Positions 45,045 through 54,292 of a stretch of DNA of 64,000 nucleotides are shown piece by piece. The translations under genes were made by a program, and so were the position numbers. Each line of letters opens with the position of its first letter. The stretch's first letter is position 1. Source of the stretch: an uncultured Pedosphaera sp. (GTDB taxonomy: Bacteria; Verrucomicrobiota; Verrucomicrobiia; Limisphaerales; Pedosphaeraceae); NCBI GenBank assembly GCA_903918755.1, contig CAIXFN010000014.1, positions 124,001-188,000 of the forward strand, in the 5' to 3' direction. The notes below the pieces were generated by a model, which was not told the DNA's origin, ran no database searches, and was given only the letters and a program-made list of their open reading frames with translations.

Positions 45045-45941
45045 ATGAAAAAAATATTGGAAAATCATCATAGTTCGGAACATTCTGAGCGCAAAGGATT
45101 CACCCTCATCGAGCTCTTGGTGGTTATCGCCATCATTGCGATCCTGGCCAGCATGTTGCTGCCCGTGTTGGCGCACGCCAAGATGAAAGCCCAGGGCATG
45201 CAGTGCCTGAACAATCACCGCCAACTGGCTTTCGCCTGGCGGATGTATAACGATGATAACAATGGGAACTTGGTGGTGGCCAGCGACGACGGATTGAGCA
45301 TCGCCGCCAACCGCACCAACGGCTGGTCTTGGTCGCTCACCCACCTGGATTTTACCAGTGCCAGCTACAATTGGGACTTTACGGTCGACATTGCGCAACG
45401 CCCACTCTGGCCCTACGCCAAGAGCGCCGGGATCTACAAGTGCCCTTCGGACCGCTCGACGGTGAAGGATGATGCGGGGATCATTCACCCACGGGTCCGG
45501 ACGATTTCCATGAATTTCTTTCTTGGCGGCTTCGCCGGATCCGATGGCGGCAACGCGGCCTTTCAACTTTACACCCGGATGGCGCAGGTCGAGGACAGCA
45601 AGGGTGGCACTTTCGGACCGAGCAAGCTCTGGCTGTTTTTGGATGAACGCGAAGATCGCATCAACTGGGGCAATTATTTCGTGGATATGACGGGATTTAA
45701 CAACCCCCCCACGGTGGCGAGCAATCCGGCCGTTTTTCAATTCAATGAAGATGTGCCCGGGTTTTACCATAATCGGGCGGCGGGTTTCTCGTTTGCGGAC
45801 GGCCATTCCGAAACCCACAAGTGGCAGGACGGGCGTACGACCCCGATCATCAATTTCCAGAGCGAAAATTTGACAGTGATCGCGTCGCCCCGCAATGTGG
45901 ATATTGCCTGGATGCAGGACCACACCACCCGGCCAAAATGA
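45045..45941 (+). CDS. Pseudopilin-like exported protein B (H-X9-DG)
   Basis: 298 residues. Leader [18 protein letters not shown], then [18 protein letters not shown]. The body matches protein A at the great majority of positions ([84 protein letters not shown]). This points to a fairly recent duplication. The start is ATG 45045 in CTGCTGAAATGAAAAAA, a context shared with gene C; a GTG at 45030 in frame is less likely. Confidence 0.9.
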   Translation: MKKILENHHSSEHSERKGFTLIELLVVIAIIAILASMLLPVLAHAKMKAQGMQCLNNHRQLAFAWRMYNDDNNGNLVVASDDGLSIAANRTNGWSWSLTHLDFTSASYNWDFTVDIAQRPLWPYAKSAGIYKCPSDRSTVKDDAGIIHPRVRTISMNFFLGGFAGSDGGNAAFQLYTRMAQVEDSKGGTFGPSKLWLFLDEREDRINWGNYFVDMTGFNNPPTVASNPAVFQFNEDVPGFYHNRAAGFSFADGHSETHKWQDGRTTPIINFQSENLTVIASPRNVDIAWMQDHTTRPK

Positions 45942-46375
45942 ATCAGGTTGGCGGGTAATCCTAATTTATCCAAACAGATGGTGGCGGTCGTCAAGGTCGC
46001 TTGCTTTCGCCGGAAGTCCCAAACAGTGGGCGGAGGCGAACCGGATAATCCACCCGTATTGGCCACTCGCGATTTGGCGGGAAGCGAGATGGGAAAACTG
46101 CGGATGGCGGAGATGGTTACGTTGTCGTAACATCGTGCCAGTACGTCAAAAACGTGGAACGTCGACCTGGTGGACGGTGTTGGGAAAGCAGTCGCATGGG
46201 CTGCAGCAGGCGCAGTCGGAAAGCGGCCACGTTCAATTCGCTGAAATGAACCCGGGTGGGAATCGCGAAATCCACCGAAATGCCTGGCAAAACGCACCAT
46301 TTCAGGGCGCTCGCTCGTGACCGCAGCCATCCCACCGGGATAGCAACCTGATAAACCGCTGGAAACTCTGCTGAA
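45942..46375. other. Intergenic region before pseudopilin gene C
   Basis: Contains the third copy of the inverted repeat (46116-46131) and a leader of about 240 nt resembling that of gene B. No terminator for gene B and no coding sequence are evident. Confidence 0.55.
46116..46133 (+). promoter_or_regulatory. Inverted-repeat operator and -10 element, pseudopilin gene C
   Basis: GTTACG-TTGT-CGTAAC at 46116-46131 overlaps a -10-like TAACAT (46128-46133). The -35 position (46105-46110, TGGCGG) is a poor match, so this promoter may be weaker or need an activator. Confidence 0.5.
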
Positions 46376-47263
46376 ATGAAAAAAACGTTGGCAAATCAAA
46401 ACATTACGCGTCGTTCCAACCGGGGGGCGTTTACCCTGATTGAGCTATTGGTGGTAATCGCCATCATCGCCATTCTGGCGAGCCTTTTGTTGCCGGTGCT
46501 CGCGCATGCCAAAATGAAAGCCCAAGGGGTGCAGTGCATGAACAACCACCGGCAGTTGGCGTATGGCTGGCGGATGTATGCGGACGATAGCCGGAATTAT
46601 ATCGTGCTGGCCAGCGACGATGGCACGGGTGCGGCCAACAAACTGAACCAGTATGCCTGGACCCTGGCGCATATGGATTTTGACCCGAACAACACCGCCA
46701 ACTACGACCTCACGGTGGATTTGTCGCAGCGGCCCCTGTGGCCGTACACTTCGGGCACGCCGGGGATTTACAAGTGCCCATCGGATCACTCGTTTGTGAC
46801 GGTTAACGGCGTCCAGAAGGCGCGGGTGCGGACCATTTCTATGAATCTTTATCTTGGCGGATTTGCCGGCCGGCCGGATGCGACTTCGACCATCTACATG
46901 AAACTCACCGATTTGGATGATAATCGGGCGGGTTCCTGGGGTCCGAGCAAGTGCTGGGTCTTCCTGGATGAACGAGAAGATCGCATCAATTGGGGGAATT
47001 TCATGACCGACATGACGGGTTACAGCCCGAACAATCCGGCTGTTTATGCTTTCAACTCTGATTTGCCCGCGTTTTACCACAACCGGGGGAGCGGGTTTTC
47101 CTTCGCGGACGGCCATTCGGAATTGCATAAATGGCAGGATCCGCGGACCACTCCGCCACTCACGCTGCAGAATTCCTCGCTTGCGGAAATCATTTATTCG
47201 CAGGCTTCACCGCGGAATCCGGACATCGCCTGGTTGCAGGATCACAGCACCCGGCCTAAGTAG
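46376..47263 (+). CDS. Pseudopilin-like exported protein C (H-X9-DG)
   Basis: 295 residues. MKKTLANQNITRRSNRGA then [18 protein letters not shown]. Same plan as A and B but more diverged: [74 protein letters not shown]. The C-terminus SPRNPDIAWLQDHSTRPK is shared by all three. A terminator follows at 47291. Confidence 0.9.
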   Translation: MKKTLANQNITRRSNRGAFTLIELLVVIAIIAILASLLLPVLAHAKMKAQGVQCMNNHRQLAYGWRMYADDSRNYIVLASDDGTGAANKLNQYAWTLAHMDFDPNNTANYDLTVDLSQRPLWPYTSGTPGIYKCPSDHSFVTVNGVQKARVRTISMNLYLGGFAGRPDATSTIYMKLTDLDDNRAGSWGPSKCWVFLDEREDRINWGNFMTDMTGYSPNNPAVYAFNSDLPAFYHNRGSGFSFADGHSELHKWQDPRTTPPLTLQNSSLAEIIYSQASPRNPDIAWLQDHSTRPK

Positions 47264-47290
47264 GCCTGCCGGCTCACGCTGACAAGGTGC

Positions 47291-47334
47291 CCGCTCTGTC
47301 CCGGCGAAAGCCGGCGGCAGGGCGGTTTTGTTTT
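47291..47334 (+). terminator. Intrinsic terminator after pseudopilin gene C
   Basis: A stem built on CCGGC-GAAA-GCCGG with an outer arm CCGCTCTG pairing to CAGGGCGG (G-T wobble allowed) is followed by TTTTGTTTT. It lies 28 bp past the stop and ends the pseudopilin locus. Confidence 0.85.
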
Positions 47335-47460
47335 GGGGGGCTACCGTTGGTCACGGAGCCAGGGAGCGCGGCCAGACTAGCGACGGGATGCCGCGGAACC
47401 GGACCCAAAAACCCGCACTGGCCAGACCGGGGGAAATGGCGTAAAGGTAGGGGCAAGGAA

Positions 47461-49500
47461 ATGAGCGTCGCCTTCCTCAATCCATGGTTATGGCTGGGAA
47501 TCGGGGCGTTGGCCGCGCCGATCTGGCTGCATTTGCGGCGCCGTCCGGAGTCGAATATACGTCGGTTTTCCGCCCTCCAATTTCTCACGGACCAGCCGGA
47601 ACCGCGTCGTCGGCCCTTGCGCCTGCGTGATGGGTTGCTGTTGGCTCTCCGGTTGCTGGCACTGCTGGCTTTGGTGGCTGCATTTGCCTGGCCTTATCGA
47701 CCCACCGCGGACGCGCGGGTGATCAAAGAAAGCCGCGTCTACGTCCTGGACAATACCCTCAGTCATCAGGCCATGGGGGGATTTGCGCGTGATCGTGAGA
47801 AAGTAGCCGCCGAAATTGCGGCGGCGGAGCACGGGTTGCAGATCGGGGTCATCGAACTCACGGCGCAGCCGCGAGTGGTGGTGGCGTTCGGGGACGACCC
47901 GGCGGCGGCGGCCCAAAAAGTCCGGGCTTTAGTCCCCTCCGCGCAACGGGGTTCTTATCTGGCGGCTTTCCACCAGGCCGACACCTTGCTGGCGAATTCG
48001 TTTGGTGGCCGGAAGCGGATCGTGCTATGCGGGGATAACCAGGAGAATCAATGGACGGAAAACCAGAGCGCGCCGCCGTTCTTGCATGGGGTGGAGATTG
48101 AACTACCGAAAATTGGGGCCACCCAAACGCCCAATCTCTCGCTCGCCGAGGCCCGGGTGCAAAGGGTCTTTCTGGGCGACAAGTCCCTGGTCAGTTTCAG
48201 CGTCCAGTTGACGCACACCGGCCCGGCCCGAACCGCCACTGTGACGCTGCGCGCCCAGGGCCAGACCATCTTTAACCGGCCGGTGGAATTGGCCAATCAA
48301 CCCGAGACCATCCAATTGCAGGCCCAGTGGGAAGCCGACCCCAAGACGTGGCTGCGGGGGGATGTCACGGTGGTGGGGGAACCGGATGGATTGCCCGCGG
48401 ACAATCAGCACTTCTTTTGTCTGCCGCCCTTGCTCGAAGGCAAAGTCGCCCTGCTGGCCCATTCGCCGTATCTTCGGTTGGCGTTGTCGCCAGAGATTAT
48501 GCGCGGGCAATGGGCAACGCGGGTGCTGGAGCCGGCGGCTCTGGGGGCGGAGTTGACTGGAACCATCGACGCCGATGTTTTGTGCCTCGAAAGCAATTAT
48601 CTGCAATCAGCGGACGCGCGGAAATTATTGGCGCGCTACCTGGGTAACGGCCGGGGGGTGCTGCTGCTGATCAACCGGGTGACCCCGGCCATCAACGGCT
48701 ATTTGCGCGAACTGGGTTTCGAGGTGGAATCCGGTGGGGCCGGAGCGGGGGCAGCGCCGGGGCATATCGAGTACGTGGCGGCCAATCATCCGATTTTCCA
48801 TCCCTTCCTGGCGGCGGATTTTGGCAATTTGACGGAAGTGAAAGTGCTGGAACACGCCCAGGTGCGGGCACCGGCAGCCCAGCCCCTCATTATTTCGGAT
48901 AAGGGGCAGGTCCTGTTTTTCCAGGGCGGGAAGGAGCGTCGCCATCTCTTTGTTGCCACATTTGGTTTTGACCGCGACCAAACCACCTGGCCGGTGCATC
49001 AAACGTTCATTCCGTTTTTGGATCTGGCGTTGCAAACGGCCCGCGCCGAGGATCCCACCCCGACGAACTTTGAGCCGGGAGAGGTGGGTTTGGTGGAATT
49101 TCCGGTGGATACGAAAGTCAAGCTGGCCATCTTGCATGACGACCAGCGGGAATTGGGGCGGGCCGAAGTAATGCAGGGCAAAGCCCGCGTGCTGATGCCG
49201 GCACAGCCCGGGGTCTATTCGTTGACCTATGATTCGGGCACCCAGGTGGAAAAGGTTTTTAGCGTCAATCCCTCCCCCAAGGAATCTCATTTGAACTTTG
49301 TGGCGACGCCCGGGGTGTTGGGATCCTGGCAATTGCCGATAGCCCCGACGGCCCCGGCGGCGGTCCCGGCGTCCGGCCGGATGAATGTCCCGCTGGCGGG
49401 GATTTGGCGGCAACGATTTTGGTGGTGGTTCGTGGTGGCCGGATTGGCTGCCTTGCTGCTGGAAACCGGGATGGCGGAATTGCGCAAGGAGCGGGTATGA
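47461..49500 (+). CDS. BatA-like membrane protein
   Basis: 679 residues. The N-terminus MSVAFLNPWLWLGIGALAAPIWLHLRRR, then IRRFSALQFL, is the BatA (aerotolerance regulator N-terminal) domain, with a second membrane helix (LLLALRLLALLALVAAFAWPY). A VWA-like region follows (SRVYVLDNTLSHQAMGG), but the MIDAS motif is degenerate (DNTLS instead of DxSxS). A C-terminal helix (FWWWFVVAGLAALLLETGM) anchors the end. ATG 47461 has AAGGAA just before it; an upstream frame extension covers the terminator and is rejected. First of four coupled genes; the unit lacks an adjacent MoxR ATPase. Function in envelope stress is only inferred. Confidence 0.82.
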   Translation: MSVAFLNPWLWLGIGALAAPIWLHLRRRPESNIRRFSALQFLTDQPEPRRRPLRLRDGLLLALRLLALLALVAAFAWPYRPTADARVIKESRVYVLDNTLSHQAMGGFARDREKVAAEIAAAEHGLQIGVIELTAQPRVVVAFGDDPAAAAQKVRALVPSAQRGSYLAAFHQADTLLANSFGGRKRIVLCGDNQENQWTENQSAPPFLHGVEIELPKIGATQTPNLSLAEARVQRVFLGDKSLVSFSVQLTHTGPARTATVTLRAQGQTIFNRPVELANQPETIQLQAQWEADPKTWLRGDVTVVGEPDGLPADNQHFFCLPPLLEGKVALLAHSPYLRLALSPEIMRGQWATRVLEPAALGAELTGTIDADVLCLESNYLQSADARKLLARYLGNGRGVLLLINRVTPAINGYLRELGFEVESGGAGAGAAPGHIEYVAANHPIFHPFLAADFGNLTEVKVLEHAQVRAPAAQPLIISDKGQVLFFQGGKERRHLFVATFGFDRDQTTWPVHQTFIPFLDLALQTARAEDPTPTNFEPGEVGLVEFPVDTKVKLAILHDDQRELGRAEVMQGKARVLMPAQPGVYSLTYDSGTQVEKVFSVNPSPKESHLNFVATPGVLGSWQLPIAPTAPAAVPASGRMNVPLAGIWRQRFWWWFVVAGLAALLLETGMAELRKERV

Positions 49501-52070
49501 GTCTGGCAGAACCGACGATTGAAGCCAATTTGCGCCGGGCGGCCCGCCGCTGGCGGGCGATTCAATTCCTGTCCCTCAGCGCGCGGGTGGGATTGGCGGG
49601 TGGCGTGATTTGTCTGTTGCTGGGTGTGGCCATGGTGCGTGGCTGGATCACCAGCCCGGGTTGGGCCGGCGGACTGGCGGCGATCGCGGTGCTTTTTCTA
49701 CTGCTCGACGGGGTATGGCGCGGCTACCAGGTGCTGAAAAAAACGCCGGATCGCGCGGCCCTCGCCGGGGCGGTGGAAGACGCGAATGAAGGATTGTTGG
49801 ACCGGCTGAACACCCTAGTTTATCTGGAGCGGGAAAGGCGCAGTGACCGGGCCCGGTGGTTTTTCCCCCGCCTTGCCCGTCAGGCAGGCGGGGTTCTGGG
49901 CCGGCAGGCGCAGGTGCCGTTCGGGGCATCGCGCGCGTGGTGGCAGGCCGGGGGACTCGTAATCCTGCTCGCGGGGACCGGGCTTTTTTACGCCCATTAC
50001 CGGCCCTGGGAGCATTTGGCGGCGGCGCAGACGGCGCGTACGGTCCCGTCCTCGACCACCGAGAAGGCGGTCGAGCTGGCCTTGCCCACGAACAATGTGG
50101 CGGAGGAAAAAAAGGTCTGGGGGGAAGTGCGGATCACCGATCCCGCGCGGGATCTGAAGGTGACCAAAGTGGACGTGGTGCCGCTGCAAATCGAGGCGGC
50201 GGCCAATCAGGGGCTGAAGCACGCGGCCTGGTTCTCGACCATCAATGGCAGCGCGGAAAAGGCGCATGAATTGCCGGCCCCCCCGGAGCCGCGCTACGCC
50301 GTGTATCAACCGGTCCTTTATCTGGATGAATTCCGCCTGGCGGATTGGGATGTGATGACCTATTACGCGAACGCCCAGACCGGGCATGGCGAGACTTATG
50401 CCTCGGAAGTTTTTTTTATCGAGGTGCGCCCCTTTCGCGAAGACATTCTGAAAATGCCGGGTGGGGAAGGGGGCAAGGCGTACGCGGCATTGAGCGAGAT
50501 GACGGGGTTGATCGAGCGGCAGCAACATGTCATCCGGGAAACGCACCGTTACCAGCAAGCGCCGGTGGACCGCGCGAAATTGCGGGAGCAGGACCGGCGC
50601 AAACTGGCCGAGGCAGAGGAGGATTTGAGTGTGGCCGCGCGGCATCTATATGCCCGCATGGCTTCGGAAATGGAAAACCAGCCCATCGGGGAAGCCCTGG
50701 ATCATCTGGCCAAGGCCGCCCACACCCTCACCGATGCCGGGGAGTCGCTCCAAAAAGACGCCGTGCCGGAAGCCCAGAATCTGGAGCGGTCCGCGCTGCT
50801 GGATTTGGTGGCCATGCGAAAAATGTTTCAAAAGGCGGTGAGTGATCACCCCGGGGGTTTCAAGGACCGCGGGGATGAGTCGCCCGGAGAGGAGACTCCG
50901 CCGATTGCCGAGACCAGCAAGAAATTGAATGAAATCGCCGAGTTTCGCAATGAAGCCAAGGCGGCGCAGGATTTTGTGAATGAAGCCGTGGCCAAGCAGA
51001 AGCGGATTGCGACCCAGGCCGCTTCCGCACTGCCGGCGCCGAAAAGCCCGTTGGCGGCAGAGGAGAAGGACATGCAGACTTCCCTGGAGGATTTCCAGGC
51101 CCAACATCCAGCGACCTTTCAGGCGGTTTCGAATGAGTTCAAAGCCACCGAAGAAGCGCTCAAGAGTGCGGCCGGGGCTTTGGAACGAAAGGCCGCCAAT
51201 GCGCGATCCCGCGCCGAAGCGGCAAGCGGGGAACTGGAGAAACTCGCCACGGCCATGGCGAACAAAAATGCCGGTCGGGAATTGGCGGATGCCTACCGGT
51301 TGAAACAACTGCTGGACCAGCAAGTCCAACGCCTGGAGCAAATGCAGCAGGTGACGAACGATATCCCGTCCCCCCAATTGGGCCAGGCGGCGGAAGAGTC
51401 CCGGCAGACCCTGGAGCAACTCCGGGAGGTGGCGCAGACGGAGCCGACGAGCGGCGCCTTTGGTCCGCAATTAAAGCAGTCGCTGACCGGGACCAACCAG
51501 GCAGCGTTGGACGGGGCGTTGGATCAGTTGGCCAAGTCCCGCGGTATGCCCGCGCAAAAGGCGGCCGCGGCGGGTGCCCGGGAGGGCTTGGCGCGGGTCA
51601 GCCAGGCGTTCGGCGATAGTCAGCCCTCCGCCACGCAGGCGGCGCGGAAGAGCGATCCCTTGAAGCCGGGAGACCAGGAATCGTTCGAACGAGGCATGAA
51701 TCAACTCGAAAGCTTGCAGCAACAAATGGAAAACGGGCACGCCTTGACCGGCGACCAGCAGGCGCAGCTCCGGGGTGAAGCGCTGCGGAATCTGTCGGAA
51801 GGGGTCTCCAAGTTGTTTGGCAATAACGCCCATTCGCAGGACGTTCACCTCCTATTGGAGCAGGAATTAAAGGATCCCAGCCGCCCGCTCGATCTCGCCC
51901 GGTTGAAGAAACTGATGGACCAATTGCGCGCCTTTTCGATCGAAGTGGCGGATCAGCGGAATCCGGAGCAGAAACCGGACCTGACCGGCATTGATCCCTC
52001 CCGCTTGCCGCCGGCCTATCGCGGTCGGATCGAGAAGTATTACCAGAAGCTCTCGGAGCAGAAGCCATGA
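49497..52070 (+). CDS. DUF4175-like membrane protein with long coiled coil
   Basis: 857 residues. The start overlaps the stop of the BatA-like gene (ATGA). Membrane helices near residues 30-75 (VGLAGGVICLLLGVAMVRGW, LAAIAVLFLLLDGVW) and near 145-165 (AGGLVILLAGTGLFYAHY). A beta-rich domain with YQPVLYLDEFRLADWDVMTYYANAQ is followed by a long charged helical region (about 350-800) rich in Ala, Glu and Gln. This layout fits DUF4175-type proteins of VWA-containing gene sets. No catalytic motif is seen; it may be a scaffold in the envelope. Confidence 0.72.
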   Translation: MSLAEPTIEANLRRAARRWRAIQFLSLSARVGLAGGVICLLLGVAMVRGWITSPGWAGGLAAIAVLFLLLDGVWRGYQVLKKTPDRAALAGAVEDANEGLLDRLNTLVYLERERRSDRARWFFPRLARQAGGVLGRQAQVPFGASRAWWQAGGLVILLAGTGLFYAHYRPWEHLAAAQTARTVPSSTTEKAVELALPTNNVAEEKKVWGEVRITDPARDLKVTKVDVVPLQIEAAANQGLKHAAWFSTINGSAEKAHELPAPPEPRYAVYQPVLYLDEFRLADWDVMTYYANAQTGHGETYASEVFFIEVRPFREDILKMPGGEGGKAYAALSEMTGLIERQQHVIRETHRYQQAPVDRAKLREQDRRKLAEAEEDLSVAARHLYARMASEMENQPIGEALDHLAKAAHTLTDAGESLQKDAVPEAQNLERSALLDLVAMRKMFQKAVSDHPGGFKDRGDESPGEETPPIAETSKKLNEIAEFRNEAKAAQDFVNEAVAKQKRIATQAASALPAPKSPLAAEEKDMQTSLEDFQAQHPATFQAVSNEFKATEEALKSAAGALERKAANARSRAEAASGELEKLATAMANKNAGRELADAYRLKQLLDQQVQRLEQMQQVTNDIPSPQLGQAAEESRQTLEQLREVAQTEPTSGAFGPQLKQSLTGTNQAALDGALDQLAKSRGMPAQKAAAAGAREGLARVSQAFGDSQPSATQAARKSDPLKPGDQESFERGMNQLESLQQQMENGHALTGDQQAQLRGEALRNLSEGVSKLFGNNAHSQDVHLLLEQELKDPSRPLDLARLKKLMDQLRAFSIEVADQRNPEQKPDLTGIDPSRLPPAYRGRIEKYYQKLSEQKP

Positions 52071-54292
52071 GGCTGGTGTTTGATTTGCCGCTCGCCGGGT
52101 GGGTGGGTCTGCCGCTGGTCCTGCTGGTGGCGGGGCTATTGCTCTGGTCCCGGAAGCGGGGCGGCCAGAGCTGGCCGCGAATTGCGGCCACCGTGGGATT
52201 GCGAACCGCAGCGTTGCTACTGCTGGTGGGCCTGGCCGCCCGGCCCGTCTGGGTAGCCCGGGAAACCGCCTCCGCCGGACATCGTCCCGTGGCCATTTTG
52301 GTGGATCGCAGCGAAAGCATGTCGCTCGAGGAGGGTGGCAAAACCCGGTACGAGCGGGCGCTGGGATTTGCCCGCGAACAACTTTTGCCAGCGCTCAAGG
52401 CGGCGGGATTGCCCGCCCAGGCCCTGCTCTTTGCCCAGGATGCGGTCGCTGAATCCGGCGAGAAAATTGTGACCGCCATTCCGGATGGCAAACGCACAAA
52501 TCTGGGGGGGGCGATTGCGCAAGCTCTGGCCAATGCCACGGAGCCCCCGCTCGCGGTGATTGCGTTGACCGACGGCATGGCCAACGAAAGCGCGGACAAT
52601 AATCGGGCGCTGACCGGCCTGGTGGATGGTGGGGTGCCGTTCATCGGGGTGGGCTTTGGCAGTGACGAGGGCGTGCCGACCCTGACACTGCGGAATGTGG
52701 ATGCGCCACCGGTGGTTTCGCCCAAAACCACGTTCAACTTCGCCGCGCAGTTGGAGGCGGTGAACGGCGGCAGCCTGCCGGAGTTCGACCTGCTGTTATT
52801 CCGGGATGACCTCCTGCTCCGCAAAAAAACCGTGCCCGCCGGCAAGGGGTCGCGGATGTGGCAGGAGAGTTTTTCACTGAGCGAAGAGCAAGAGGGCGCG
52901 CATCGTTATGAAGTGCGGCTCATGCCGCCGGACGTGCGGGGGCTGAAGTGCGTGAATCAAACGGCGGGCGCGGCGGTGCGGATTTCCCAGGACCGGGAAT
53001 TGCGGGTTTTGTACATTCAGGGGGCGCTGACCTGGGATTATAAATTTGTGGGCATGGCGCTTCGCGACGACCCCGCGATGAAACTCACCGGCCTCACCCG
53101 CACGTCCAAGCAATCGATCTTTCGCCAAAATGTCGAAAGTTCGGGGGAATTGGTGAACGGGTTTCCGGCGAGTCTGACCGAAATCGCGCCGTTCCGGGTG
53201 ATTGTGCTTTCGAATCTGAAACCGGCGGATTTAACCACCGAACAACAGGAAATGCTGGCGCGCTTTGTCGGCGAATTGGGCGGGGGTTTGTTGATGATCG
53301 GCGGGGCGGCGACTTTTGACTCCTCCTGGCAGGGCAGTCGTTTGGAACAATTGCTGCCGGTGGTTTTCGCCAGCGGTGGTGGGGTGCAGGGGTTGGATCG
53401 ACCGTTCCGTCTGCAACTATCCGACGAAGCCTTGCAGCATCCCGTCTTTCAAATCACCGAGCACAGTCCGACGCGGGAAGCCTGGGGCCGGCTGCCGACC
53501 TTCACGCAGTACGGGGTCGTGGACGCGGTGAAGCCCGGCGCCCAGGTGTGGGCCCGGCATCAGCAGGACGAAGGCCCGAACGGGCGGCGGATTTTGATGG
53601 CTTCGCAACGCTTCGGCGCGGGCCTTTCAGCCGTGATTTCCATCCAGAATTTCTGGCGCTGGCGGCTGGCCAAGGACGCGGAACCCCGCGAATTCGACCG
53701 TTTTTGGCGGCAGTTGTTCCGTTACCTCAGCGAAATCGGCCGGCAGGACGTGAGCATTCATCTGGCCGACCAGGAATTGCGCCCGGGGATCGATGTCCGG
53801 CTGCTCCTGGAACGCCAGCCGAATCCGAGCAAACTCAATGAACCCGCCCAAACCTTCACCGTCCGGGTGTCCGACCCGAACCAGAAGAAGCTGGCGGAAC
53901 AGGCCATGGAACTGGAAACCGGGCGGTCGAAGGAGTTCACTTTTCGCGCGGAGCAGGCGGGTGTTTACAATATTACGGTGGTGGATGCGCACCAGGCGCC
54001 GGTGGCCAGCCGGGCGCTGGAGTTGCGGGATTTCAACGTGGAATTTGAGAATACCGGCCGGAGCATGGAAACACTGTCCCAATGGGCCTCGGTCAGCGGC
54101 GGCCTGGCCGTGAAACAGGAAGACTGCCGGGGCGGGTCCGAACTGGTCCGCGAATTGCGCGCCAAGGTGGAGCAGGCGCAGCGCGGGCGGGCGGTGCGGC
54201 AGCCCGCCGGCCTGAACGGGTGGACGCTGGCGGCGTTGCTGGGTTGTCTCGGGGGCGAGTGGCTGTTGCGGAAGAAATGGGGGTGGGTATGA
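52067..54292 (+). CDS. VWA-domain membrane protein with glutamine-amidotransferase-like region
   Basis: 741 residues. Two N-terminal membrane helices (WVGLPLVLLVAGLLLWS, GLRTAALLLLVGLAARPVWV), then a VWA domain whose MIDAS is intact: AILVDRSESMS (Asp80, Ser82, Ser84), TNLGGAI and ALTDGMAN. From about residue 320 an amidotransferase-like fold follows (RVLYIQGALTWDYKFVGMAL, GELGGGLLMIGGAATFD), without a visible catalytic triad. The C-terminus has a last helix (GWTLAALLGCLGGEWLL). It overlaps both neighbours by 4 nt. The partial gene at the right edge is a paralogue. Confidence 0.85.
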   Translation: MRLVFDLPLAGWVGLPLVLLVAGLLLWSRKRGGQSWPRIAATVGLRTAALLLLVGLAARPVWVARETASAGHRPVAILVDRSESMSLEEGGKTRYERALGFAREQLLPALKAAGLPAQALLFAQDAVAESGEKIVTAIPDGKRTNLGGAIAQALANATEPPLAVIALTDGMANESADNNRALTGLVDGGVPFIGVGFGSDEGVPTLTLRNVDAPPVVSPKTTFNFAAQLEAVNGGSLPEFDLLLFRDDLLLRKKTVPAGKGSRMWQESFSLSEEQEGAHRYEVRLMPPDVRGLKCVNQTAGAAVRISQDRELRVLYIQGALTWDYKFVGMALRDDPAMKLTGLTRTSKQSIFRQNVESSGELVNGFPASLTEIAPFRVIVLSNLKPADLTTEQQEMLARFVGELGGGLLMIGGAATFDSSWQGSRLEQLLPVVFASGGGVQGLDRPFRLQLSDEALQHPVFQITEHSPTREAWGRLPTFTQYGVVDAVKPGAQVWARHQQDEGPNGRRILMASQRFGAGLSAVISIQNFWRWRLAKDAEPREFDRFWRQLFRYLSEIGRQDVSIHLADQELRPGIDVRLLLERQPNPSKLNEPAQTFTVRVSDPNQKKLAEQAMELETGRSKEFTFRAEQAGVYNITVVDAHQAPVASRALELRDFNVEFENTGRSMETLSQWASVSGGLAVKQEDCRGGSELVRELRAKVEQAQRGRAVRQPAGLNGWTLAALLGCLGGEWLLRKKWGWV

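Noticed and set aside
47287-47460. N-terminal extension of the BatA-like protein
   Set aside because: It would be translated through the terminator at 47291-47334, and the BatA signature starts at ATG 47461, which follows AAGGAA.
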